Shown: positions 26,321-34,138 of the stretch, in pieces | Layout: the number at the start of each line of letters is the position of its first letter | Position numbering within the stretch: position 1 is the stretch's first letter | DNA from: SbD1 sp039679945 | GTDB taxonomy: Bacteria > Desulfobacterota > Syntrophobacteria > Syntrophobacterales > Syntrophobacteraceae | Assembly: GCA_039679945.1 (NCBI GenBank) | Contig: JBDKTY010000039.1 | Location: forward strand, 1 to 64,000 | Length of the DNA: 64,000 bases | Direction: 5' to 3' | The notes under the pieces: generated by a model | The model's database searches: none | What the model was told of the DNA's origin: nothing | What the model saw: the letters and a program-made list of their open reading frames with translations, nothing else | Translations under genes and position numbers: made by a program

Positions 26321-26463
26321 GAATTCTTCCTTGATCCCATCCGCGAATAGTCACTCAGGAAGGCGGATTGATAATCATTTTGGAACCGTGTATAACAAAA
26401 GCCCGCTTTGGAGGCAATGGCAAAGGGCCTCTACCCATATTTGCGCCATGAAGGGCGACGAAC

Positions 26464-27519
26464 TTGAAAAAGATTATCTTCGCGGTCCTCGCGGTATGCC
26501 TCTCGTTGTGTGTCTCGTTCACGCTGATGGAAATCATCCTGCGGATCATCGGCTACAAGCCCGCCTACGTTAACCCTCTCCCCGCATTCCATAAAGGGGA
26601 CCCGCTCCTGGGATGGGTGGGCGTGCCCTCGTTTGGCGCAAGGTTCAAGAGGGGAGACTTCGATGTGATGATACAGATGGACGCCGGGGGATTCAGAAAA
26701 TCGGAATGCGCCATAAGACCCGAGGCTGGCGCCAGGAAGGTGCTGTTTCTCGGAGACTCATTCACCTGGGGCTGGGGGGTCGAGCAGGGCAAGGTTTTTA
26801 CCGACGTTCTCCAAGGTGAGATGGGGCAGGGATTCAGGATTGGAAATCGGGGGGTCAATGCCTATGGAACGGTGCAGGAGAAGATGCTGCTCGAACGGGA
26901 GATCGGGCAAGAGAAACCGGACCTCGTGGGATTGGTCTTTTTCATGAACGACTTCGAGGACAATGTTGACCCGGATGGTTCCAGCAGGCCTTTTTGCACC
27001 GTGGAGAACGGAAAAGTCCTGTTACGCAACTGCCCGGTCGAAAGCCCGCTGGGAGCGGCTTACAGCCCGGCGATCCGACAGTCCTACGCAGCCTCCCTGC
27101 TGACGTATTATGGAGACTATGGCATACGCGTGGTGAAGCAGAAAATGGCCGCCAGAGATTTTCAGGAACGCGAGAAAACGGGACTCGAGCCTGATCTCGT
27201 GGCGATAGCCGACACCATGCTTGCGGAAATGAAAAATATTTGCAGCGCTCACGGGGCTGAATTCTTCGTTGTATATGCTCCCGCTTCCGAAGACGTGGCC
27301 AGCGACAGGGAAACGGTGTACTGTTCCACGGTCAGGAAACTGTGCATGGACCACGGCATCGGTTTTCTGGATATGGTGGGACCTTTCCGGCGTGCCGAAG
27401 CTCAAAAGAAGAAGGTGGGCGGGTCGTTGTTTTTCACCAATGACAGGCATTGGACTGATGAAGGTCACCGCATCGCCGGCCAGTTGATCCGTGATTATCT
27501 GCGTACACGAGGGAGTTGA
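26464..27519 (+). CDS. SGNH/GDSL hydrolase with N-terminal membrane anchor
   Basis: 351 residues, starting with TTG (no better start in frame). A membrane segment (about 4-25) is followed by an SGNH hydrolase fold: block I FLGDSFTWGWG with the catalytic Ser, block II/III in GNRGVNAYGT and FFMNDFEDN, and block V DRHWTDEGH with the catalytic Asp and His. Proteins of this type de-acylate or acylate sugars at the cell surface. It is divergent from the carbamoyltransferase operon, and such hydrolases are common partners of carbamoyltransferase/SxtJ/DUF5989 loci. The acyl substrate cannot be predicted. Confidence 0.87.
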   Translation: MKKIIFAVLAVCLSLCVSFTLMEIILRIIGYKPAYVNPLPAFHKGDPLLGWVGVPSFGARFKRGDFDVMIQMDAGGFRKSECAIRPEAGARKVLFLGDSFTWGWGVEQGKVFTDVLQGEMGQGFRIGNRGVNAYGTVQEKMLLEREIGQEKPDLVGLVFFMNDFEDNVDPDGSSRPFCTVENGKVLLRNCPVESPLGAAYSPAIRQSYAASLLTYYGDYGIRVVKQKMAARDFQEREKTGLEPDLVAIADTMLAEMKNICSAHGAEFFVVYAPASEDVASDRETVYCSTVRKLCMDHGIGFLDMVGPFRRAEAQKKKVGGSLFFTNDRHWTDEGHRIAGQLIRDYLRTRGS

Positions 27520-27816
27520 ACCGTGCCGGTCATTTTCGCTCTCGTCCGAGCCGGTGTCTATTCTAATGTATCGTCTTCACGAGGGTTCCCATGAAACTAA
27601 CCCCTTACCTGCAGTGCAGCTCCACCCCCGATCTGAAACCTTCTCCACCGCTTTCCATCTGAACTCCGGCAACCAGGGCTCAGCAGAAAATTTGGGCTCT
27701 GCTGGCTTAATACTTTATAGTTAAACTGTTTGACGCGATGGATGGATACTGGTATCAAGAGCACCTCCTAAGGGATAAATATAATTAGAGATGAACGCTT
27801 ACAGGAAGAGAGTTAT

Positions 27817-28305
27817 ATGAGCTTGTCGCGGGGGCAGAATTGCGTGATTTTTGAGAACGTCACGATTGGAGTGGGGACGCGCCTCGGAAACTTCGTTTTC
27901 GTTCGCGATAATAGCATCATAGGCGAGCATTGCACTATCGGTTCCTATGTCGACATAGAGGGGGATGTGGTTATAGGCAATCTCGTTTCCCTGCAGAGTT
28001 CCTGCTATATAACGAGGGGAGTCATTATAGAGGACGAGGTGTTTTGTGGTCCGAGGGTTACGACCATGAACGACAAGAATATGTCCTACCGGCGGCCGAG
28101 CCTTACGTTCCTGCGTGCCGCGCCACGAATCCTCAGGGCGGCGCGTGTCGGGGGCGGAAGTGTGCTGCTTCCCGGGGTGACCGTAGGGCAAAACGCTTTT
28201 GTCGGCGCGGGCTCGGTAGTCACCCGTGATGTGCCCGATCGGGCGATTGTATTGGGCAATCCCGCGCGGGTCGTCGGAACCGTGCCGGACGAGGAAATCC
28301 TGTGA
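27817..28305 (+). CDS. Left-handed beta-helix acyltransferase (WlbB/WxcM type)
   Basis: 162 residues composed of hexapeptide repeats ([IV]GxxxxI pattern, e.g. IGEHCTIGSYVDIEG), with the loop NDKNMSYRRP containing the insertion seen in sugar N-acetyltransferases such as WlbB, and a C-terminal GNPARVVG. It probably transfers an acetyl or other acyl group to an amino sugar. It overlaps the next gene by 4 bp (GTGA), so it belongs to the same operon as the BKACE enzyme and the glycosyltransferase. The ~300 bp upstream (27520-27816) contain no gene. Confidence 0.88.
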   Translation: MSLSRGQNCVIFENVTIGVGTRLGNFVFVRDNSIIGEHCTIGSYVDIEGDVVIGNLVSLQSSCYITRGVIIEDEVFCGPRVTTMNDKNMSYRRPSLTFLRAAPRILRAARVGGGSVLLPGVTVGQNAFVGAGSVVTRDVPDRAIVLGNPARVVGTVPDEEIL

Positions 28306-29141
28306 GTGGTTCAGGAAAACTGATCATCAATGCCGCCATCACCGGAATTATCCCGACCAGGAGGAATAATCCTCACGTTCCCGTGACTGAAGATCAGATT
28401 GTCGCGACGGCGCGCAGTGTGATGGATGGCGGGGCTTCCATGGTCCATATCCACGCGCGCGACGAGGAGCAACTCCCATCGTATGAGCCGGAGCGGTATG
28501 TTTCAATAGTGAACAGGATCAGACAGTGTTGCCCCGGACTCATTGTGTGTGTCTCGTTGAGCGGACGGTTCGTCAATGATGTCGAGTTGCGTGCCGCGCC
28601 CCTTGCGTGCGCGCCCGATATGGCAAGTCTTACCCTGGGTTCCATGAATTTTCCGAAGCACGCCAGCATGAATCCTCCTGAAGCTATCTGCCAACTCGCG
28701 CGGCTTATCTACTCGGCGGGAGCGGTTCCCGAGCTTGAGGCTTTCGATACCGGGTTTGTGAACTATTCACGATACCTGATAGAGAAGGGAGTGCTTCGGC
28801 CGCCGTTATTCTTCAATCTTTTTCTTGGATTTCCGGGGACCGCGCCCATGGATCTTCTCAGCCTCGGCCACATGGTGAGCCTGCTGCCATCCGGTTCGAT
28901 ATGGGCCTCCGCCGGCATCGGACGGTATCAGTTGCCGGCGAATGTAATGAGCATCGCATCCGGCGGGCACGTGCGCGTCGGGCTCGAGGATAACCTCCAC
29001 TATGATGCCGCCGGGACGGACCTGGCTGACAATGTCCGTCTGGTGGACCGCATAGTTCGCATCGCGCGGGAGATGGGTCGTGAGCCCGCCTCGCCGGAGG
29101 AGGCGCGGGCCATCATCGGTCTGGGAAAGGCGAAGGATTAG
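28302..29141 (+). CDS. BKACE (DUF849) family beta-keto acid cleavage enzyme
   Basis: 279 residues, GTG start within the stop of the acyltransferase gene. It shows the DUF849/Kce pattern: AAITGIIPTRRNNPHVPVT at the N-terminus, metal-binding H49 and H51 in MVHIHARD, then VSLSGR and the GLEDNLHYD strand near the C-terminus. Family members are zinc TIM-barrel enzymes that condense or cleave beta-keto acids with acetyl-CoA. Its place between a sugar acyltransferase and a glycosyltransferase is unusual for a lysine-fermentation enzyme, so it more likely makes or modifies an acyl or branched-sugar precursor. Substrate unknown. Confidence 0.88.
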   Translation: MSGSGKLIINAAITGIIPTRRNNPHVPVTEDQIVATARSVMDGGASMVHIHARDEEQLPSYEPERYVSIVNRIRQCCPGLIVCVSLSGRFVNDVELRAAPLACAPDMASLTLGSMNFPKHASMNPPEAICQLARLIYSAGAVPELEAFDTGFVNYSRYLIEKGVLRPPLFFNLFLGFPGTAPMDLLSLGHMVSLLPSGSIWASAGIGRYQLPANVMSIASGGHVRVGLEDNLHYDAAGTDLADNVRLVDRIVRIAREMGREPASPEEARAIIGLGKAKD

Positions 29142-30305
29142 TTGAAGATACTCTTCACGAATAATACCCTCAAGGACAGGGCCGGTTCGGAACTCTATGT
29201 GCGGGATCTGGCGTCCGCCCTGGCGAGAGAAGGCCATGAGGTGGCTGCCTACAGCAATATTGTCGGTGATGTGGCGGAGGAGATTTCCTGTTTTGGAATC
29301 CCCGTAGTGGCCGATGTCGCCGATGTGCCTTTCACACCCGATATTATCCATGGTCACCACCACCTTGAATTGATGACCGCTCTTCTCCAGTTTCCCGGCG
29401 TCCCTGCCGTTAACTTCTGCCACGGTTTTGTCCCATGGCAGGAATTGCCACTGGCTCATCCACGCATTATGGAGTATGTGGCCGTCGACGAGCCGAGCTA
29501 CTCGCGGTGCATCGAGTTGGGGATTCCAGCCGAGAGTTTGCGACTAATGCTCAACTTTGTGGATACCGACCGCTTCAGGCCTCGCGGACCGCTGCCCGCA
29601 TCCCCGAAACGCGCGCTTGTCTTCAGCAACCAGGCTTCCGAGGACAACTACCTCGCCGTCGTACGGGCGGCCTGCGACAGTGCTGGATTGGAGCTTGATG
29701 CCCGCGGGGTTGGATGTGGGATGCCTGAAAAGTGGCCGGAACAGATTCTGGGCCGGTACGACATAGTATTCTGCAAGGCCAGGTGCGCCCTCGAAGCACT
29801 TGCGGTCGGCACGGCGGTGATCCTCTGCGATGTGGACGGCGTGGGACCGATGGTAACCAGCGATGGGATGGACGCCCTGAGGCTGCGAAATTTCGGGCGC
29901 ACCACACTCGTTGTTCCACCCTCTCCCGAAGTGTTGCTCGAACGTATAAGGAGCTACGACGCGGATGACGCTGCCCGTGTATCGGCGAGAATATGCCGCG
30001 AGGCGAGCCTGAAAAAGGCGCTTCCCGCAATCATGGGCATGTACCGAACAGCGGTGGAAAAGATGTCGGAGAAGGCTCCCGATCCGGTTTGCGAGTCACT
30101 GGCGGGCGCACGGTATATACGGATGATTTCAGAAATGATCAAGGTGCACGGGATGGTTATGCCGTATGATCATAACGCGCACAAACCCAGGATGCGGCTG
30201 GACTGGTCAGGAAAGCCCGCGGCGGGGGAGGGAGCGAGGCAAGACCCGATCCCGCGGAAGAAGATCACGCATCGGATCATGGATTTTTTGAAGAAGATGA
30301 TCTGA
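29142..30305 (+). CDS. GT4-like glycosyltransferase
   Basis: 387 residues. The start is a TTG directly abutting the stop of the BKACE gene; no ATG is available near the conserved N-terminus ILFTNNTLKDRAGSELYVRD, which is the typical GT-B glycosyltransferase opening. A Rossmann-like C-terminal half follows (VDTDRF boundary, FCKARCALEALAVGTAVI instead of the usual EGFGLxxxEAMA). The nucleotide-sugar donor is unknown. The C-terminal ~60 residues are polar and probably tail. It is third in a coupled operon, likely in glycan assembly. Confidence 0.85.
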   Translation: MKILFTNNTLKDRAGSELYVRDLASALAREGHEVAAYSNIVGDVAEEISCFGIPVVADVADVPFTPDIIHGHHHLELMTALLQFPGVPAVNFCHGFVPWQELPLAHPRIMEYVAVDEPSYSRCIELGIPAESLRLMLNFVDTDRFRPRGPLPASPKRALVFSNQASEDNYLAVVRAACDSAGLELDARGVGCGMPEKWPEQILGRYDIVFCKARCALEALAVGTAVILCDVDGVGPMVTSDGMDALRLRNFGRTTLVVPPSPEVLLERIRSYDADDAARVSARICREASLKKALPAIMGMYRTAVEKMSEKAPDPVCESLAGARYIRMISEMIKVHGMVMPYDHNAHKPRMRLDWSGKPAAGEGARQDPIPRKKITHRIMDFLKKMI

Positions 30306-30481
30306 CCGGCCCCGGGAAAAGCTGAAAATTCCCCCATTGACTATTGCGGACCACCTTAATAAGCTTTTGCATTCCACCTCGCCAGGGGAGGTGCGCCGGG
30401 ACGTCTACAATTGAATATGCAACACTGGATGCGTCGCTTGCTTGCCGAGTGATGGATTAGCTTATCAGGAGGGCAGTACGG

Positions 30482-31504
30482 ATGGAAGGATCGGCAATCA
30501 GGTCGGCAATCCATTACCCGGATGCTCCCGTTTTCCAGCATCTGAAGTGGTACCGGTATCCCCAATTCAAGAAGAATTGGGAGTTCTCCCGCGAAAGGCT
30601 GACAGATCTCAACGCGAGGCTGAACGCGCAATTCAAGGATGACGACAGTTTTTCCGTTCTGGTTGCCGGCTCTTTCGGACGTATGGATGCTCATGAGAAG
30701 TCCGATTTGGACTTCATGATCATTCATGATGGATCTCTTGCCGATCATCGCTCCAAGATCGACATTGTGAGAAACTGTGCCCACGAGCTTGGGATAGAGA
30801 CCCCGAATCCGGAAGGCGCTTTCTCCAGGCCAATTGAGCTTGATACGATGATCAAAACGGTGGGTTCGAATGAGGATAACCTCAATTCGACGGCTCAGAG
30901 GCTGCTTATTCTGATGGAAGGGCGCGCTATTTACAACCAGCAGTTCTTTAATCATATCATGATGTCAATTTTGACCTTTTACCTGGACCAGGTCAACCAG
31001 GACCCGGATAAGGAAGCGCTGGTTCTACTCAATGACCTGATAAAATACTTCAGAAGCATATGCATCAATGTGGAGTTCAACTTCTGGCAGGACAGGTCAA
31101 AATGGGGCATTCGCAATGTGAAGCTCAGACACAGCAGGATATTGATATATGCCGGTCTGCTATTGCTGATACTGACTGCCAGCAAGTATCGAAAAGGTAA
31201 AATCGATTTTTTGAAAGACAATATTTTCAGTTCGCCAATAGAGAAAGTATACATTGCGTATCAGGAAAATAATGACAGTAACTTTGAGCGCGTATTGGCC
31301 ATATATAATGTATTCCTGAGCAAGCTTGTCCAGGATAGTGTCAGGGATGAGTTGAAGCTTTTGGAATATCCCGAGCGGTTCACAAGCAACAGTTACGCCG
31401 AGCTTAAGACAAACTCCAGCTTTTTACAGGCTGAACTCACCAGATTTATTCTGGACAACCGTGTTCAATGGACGTCAAAGGCCTTTGAGTATCTGATTTT
31501 TTGA
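30482..31504 (+). CDS. DNA polymerase beta-like nucleotidyltransferase of unknown substrate
   Basis: 340 residues. The nucleotidyltransferase core is visible: GSFGR (63-67) and the metal-binding DxD (D75, D77 in KSDLDFMII), with a possible third acid in PIELDTMI. The remainder is alpha-helical without a named domain. The family covers tRNA, protein-PII and antibiotic nucleotidyltransferases and signalling synthases; none can be singled out. Codon use is noticeably more AT-rich than in neighbours, especially after 31000, which hints at horizontal transfer. It is followed by a histidine phosphatase and a 2H phosphoesterase on the same strand. Confidence 0.8.
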   Translation: MEGSAIRSAIHYPDAPVFQHLKWYRYPQFKKNWEFSRERLTDLNARLNAQFKDDDSFSVLVAGSFGRMDAHEKSDLDFMIIHDGSLADHRSKIDIVRNCAHELGIETPNPEGAFSRPIELDTMIKTVGSNEDNLNSTAQRLLILMEGRAIYNQQFFNHIMMSILTFYLDQVNQDPDKEALVLLNDLIKYFRSICINVEFNFWQDRSKWGIRNVKLRHSRILIYAGLLLLILTASKYRKGKIDFLKDNIFSSPIEKVYIAYQENNDSNFERVLAIYNVFLSKLVQDSVRDELKLLEYPERFTSNSYAELKTNSSFLQAELTRFILDNRVQWTSKAFEYLIF

Positions 31505-31682
31505 TATTCGCAGGACCCGGCCTTGACTGGCTCCATGATCGATTCCCTCTGAAAGCACCAACTGGTCAGGGTTTGCCATTTGCATTGATGAGCCATTGAG
31601 TATGCACTATAGTCCGGGACTGAAGGTGTAGCGGGCCGGAAGATGAGGGAAGCGATCCGGTTGTGACGGGGGTTCTGGGGTA

Positions 31683-32573
31683 ATGAGGAAAAGAGTGCCG
31701 CCTCGACAATTTCAGCTTTGGATTCCTTACGAGAGGCTCGGCCAGGGGCCTGGACGGCGGCTATTGCCTTCAAGCACGGTGTCTCGGCCTTTTCAGCTTT
31801 GTATTCATAACAGGGTTTCCCTGGAACCGCATGCCCCGGATTCAGCCGATTTTCCCATAGCCCTTCCTCACTGCGTGGAGCTTCACCTGATGCGGCACGG
31901 TGAAAGCGCCGCTAACGCGGAGAGGTTGGTCACGGGCTCAAGCAATGTACCTTTGACGGAAACAGGCATCAAACAGGCAAGGGAAGTTGGCAAGCAGTTG
32001 AGCCGTCACTATGACGTGGCTTTCTCATCCACTCTGTTCCGCGCCAGGAAGACACTGAGTCTTGCGCTGAGGGCCGCGAGAGTCAACGGGGTAAGCATCA
32101 GGCTGAGTCCGTGCCTGGACGAGCGGCAACTGGGCGAACTGGAGCTTCAGCCTGTTCGGCCGATTCCCGAATACTCGGCGGGCAACTTCCTGTTCGCTCC
32201 GCCCGGTGGTGAGAATTACCGCTCCGTTACGGGGAGGGCGTTGGGCTTCCTTGCCGATATCGCGCAATGGATTCGAGAGGAGTGGCGGGAGCGTCAGAGA
32301 AAGATCGAACGGATCCTGATATGCACTCATATGGGACCGCTACGCATCATAGCCGGAATACTCACCGAAGAACCCGACGCCTCTAAAGTCCTTGGACTCT
32401 CTTTTCGCCCCACGGAGATGCTGAAGCTCGAATGGCGGCAACTCTCTTATCCGAAATTCCGGTTTAGCGAAGAGGGAACGGAGCTTGCTCGGGAGCCTTC
32501 CTCCGATCCGGATTCCGATTCACGCCGTTGCATGGAAGATGGTTTAAACCTTCCCGTCGTGAGAGAAGCGTAG
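31683..32573 (+). CDS. Histidine phosphatase (phosphoglycerate mutase-like)
   Basis: Up to 296 residues. The catalytic core starts at about residue 69 with LMRHGES (phospho-accepting His), then ETGIKQAREVGKQL, and the second catalytic His in ICTHMGP. The ~65 residues before the core are basic and unconserved, so the true start may be downstream; an in-frame GTG at 31875 lies just before the core but has no clear ribosome site. Such enzymes remove phosphate from sugars, nucleotides or cobalamin intermediates. The substrate is unknown. Confidence 0.8.
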   Translation: MRKRVPPRQFQLWIPYERLGQGPGRRLLPSSTVSRPFQLCIHNRVSLEPHAPDSADFPIALPHCVELHLMRHGESAANAERLVTGSSNVPLTETGIKQAREVGKQLSRHYDVAFSSTLFRARKTLSLALRAARVNGVSIRLSPCLDERQLGELELQPVRPIPEYSAGNFLFAPPGGENYRSVTGRALGFLADIAQWIREEWRERQRKIERILICTHMGPLRIIAGILTEEPDASKVLGLSFRPTEMLKLEWRQLSYPKFRFSEEGTELAREPSSDPDSDSRRCMEDGLNLPVVREA

Positions 32574-32622
32574 CTCACTCATGGTTTGATGGGTGCATGT
32601 CCGCAATCCTGGATGATCCCGC

Positions 32623-33180
32623 ATGAAGAGGTTTGTGATTTTCGGCGTCGTGGATGAAGTCCTGTTCGAGGCTGTCCGCGTCTACCAGAACGCTCTCTCA
32701 CGTCTCACGGGAGACAGAAAAGCCCTCTGCTTTCCAGTGCATGTTACCCTTCGGGGACCATTCTGGACGGACAGCGGAAACCTGCCCTCGCTTATTCAAA
32801 GAATCAAACTGCACTGTGAATCCCGTTTCGCCTTCAAGGTCGCTGTAACCGGTCCCGTCTTCGTGCAACCCGATCTGTGCTGGTTTGAAGTAATTACCGG
32901 AACCGACGGCTTCTCGGTCTGCCGGGATCTCCATACGCGAATGCGGGAAATTGTGCGTCCCCTGGCGGCGGCGGATGATGTCCCCGCCGACCACGCGGGC
33001 ATTAACTACCGGCCTCACATGACGGTGGGATGGGGGGTGGGCGCCGCGATTCCGGACGGAATATTCGCCGGACCGGTCAGCCTGGTTGGCATGATGCGGA
33101 GCATCGCGGTGGCTCGCTACCCGGATTCGTGGCCGATCGCGGGAGACGTGCGCGTCGTCGAATCTATTCCATTGGGATGA
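32623..33180 (+). CDS. 2H phosphoesterase superfamily protein (2'-5' RNA ligase-like)
   Basis: 185 residues with two HxT motifs, H40-V-T42 and H132-M-T134, the hallmark of 2H phosphoesterases. These enzymes open cyclic phosphates or cleave 2'-5' phosphodiester bonds in RNA or small nucleotides. The neighbours, a nucleotidyltransferase and a phosphatase, make a nucleotide-type substrate plausible but unproved. The start ATG at 32623 gives a normal family length. It lies 49 bp after the histidine phosphatase stop and is convergent with the initiator tRNA. Confidence 0.82.
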   Translation: MKRFVIFGVVDEVLFEAVRVYQNALSRLTGDRKALCFPVHVTLRGPFWTDSGNLPSLIQRIKLHCESRFAFKVAVTGPVFVQPDLCWFEVITGTDGFSVCRDLHTRMREIVRPLAAADDVPADHAGINYRPHMTVGWGVGAAIPDGIFAGPVSLVGMMRSIAVARYPDSWPIAGDVRVVESIPLG

Positions 33181-33188
33181 GAGCGCAC

Positions 33189-33222
33189 AAAAAAAGGGGG
33201 CAACCGGCTATAGGTTACCCCC
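33189..33222 (-). terminator. Rho-independent terminator of the initiator tRNA gene
   Basis: On the minus strand a stem of five G:C pairs plus four further pairs (33196-33222, one mismatch) is followed by seven T (33195-33189). It lies 12 bp past the CCA end of the tRNA and may also serve the convergent 2H phosphoesterase gene. Confidence 0.85.
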
Positions 33223-33234
33223 TGTGAATTCCCT

Positions 33235-33311
<77 letters not shown>

Positions 33312-33442
33312 ACAACAAAAAGAAGTATACTCTTCTGCCACCGGGAAGTCAACAGAAGGCGCGGAAATAGTAGTTATCCGGGAAAAGTGAACTACTGACG
33401 CTAGTTAGCTATGCATGCGCGCCGCAGCAGTAAATATTCGGG

Positions 33443-33476
33443 AAAAAAACGGGGGCCGCTCGGAATGAGGGCCCCG
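33443..33476 (-). terminator. Rho-independent terminator of the small zinc-ribbon gene
   Basis: Read on the minus strand, a GC-rich stem (arms about 33476-33470 and 33457-33450, with one unpaired base) is followed by seven T (33449-33443). It lies about 40 bp past the stop of the 61-residue gene. Confidence 0.75.
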
Positions 33477-33514
33477 AACCGCGGATTCCGGTTGATTGCA
33501 TCAGTTGGGGGAGA

Positions 33515-33700
33515 CTATTCGTCAAAGTCGATGATCATGTTGGCCTCGTTGCCACAGACCTTGCATACATGCGTTTCTTTTTTCTTCTGCTTCACTTCGC
33601 CCGAGGGGGTCTTGACATCAACCATCTCGCAAGTGATGGTCATTTCAGCTTCGTTGCCGCACTTGTCACATGTGCATACTTCTACTCTGCGATCAGCCAT
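33515..33700 (-). CDS. Small zinc-ribbon protein with duplicated CxxCGNEA motif
   Basis: 61 residues. Two similar cysteine knuckles, CDKCGNEAEM near the N-terminus and CKVCGNEANM near the C-terminus, flank a charged strand and should bind one zinc (or iron) ion. An excellent ribosome site (AGGAG about 6 bp upstream) and its own terminator support it as a real, monocistronic gene. The internal similarity suggests duplication of a half-site. No function is recognised; nucleic-acid binding or a rubredoxin-like role are both possible. Confidence 0.85.
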   Translation of the reverse strand: MADRRVEVCTCDKCGNEAEMTITCEMVDVKTPSGEVKQKKKETHVCKVCGNEANMIIDFDE

Positions 33701-34138
33701 GGGGGTCTCCTTTCAAGAGAGAGATTGTGAAAGATATAAAGAATCTTGTATCATTGATTCCAGTTGGACGGGCTCAATATAAGCCGTCCTTCGCGGGAAG
33801 CAATTGACCCCGGTGTAAATTTTTGTCGTATCCCGCATTAGGACACGTTACCGGTAGCATTGTGCATATTCTTACTCGCGAAGCTCTTAAGTTGGATCAA
33901 ACCTTTTAGCGCCCGCGACTGGCTTTTGGCCGACCGGGATATGGCGTCGGAATATGGAGATTGTTATAGTAGCGGGTGCTGTCAACAAGGTGACATGAAC
34001 CCGTGGAGGTCACGAAAGAGTCGCGGGCCATGACCCGTGAGATGCGGTGAGAAACGTCGCACCCATGAAAATGGTCGAGACATGATGAATCGTGCGGCTG
34101 AATTTGAAAATAAACCGTTGTGAAAAGGAGGAATTATA
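33701..34138. other. Divergent intergenic region before the DegP-like gene
   Basis: No gene is seen in this 438-bp stretch. An imperfect inverted repeat lies at 33766-33789, about 65 bp before the zinc-ribbon gene, and could be part of its promoter or operator. A TATAGT sequence near 33966 is a possible -10 for the protease gene, without a clear -35. Confidence 0.4.
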
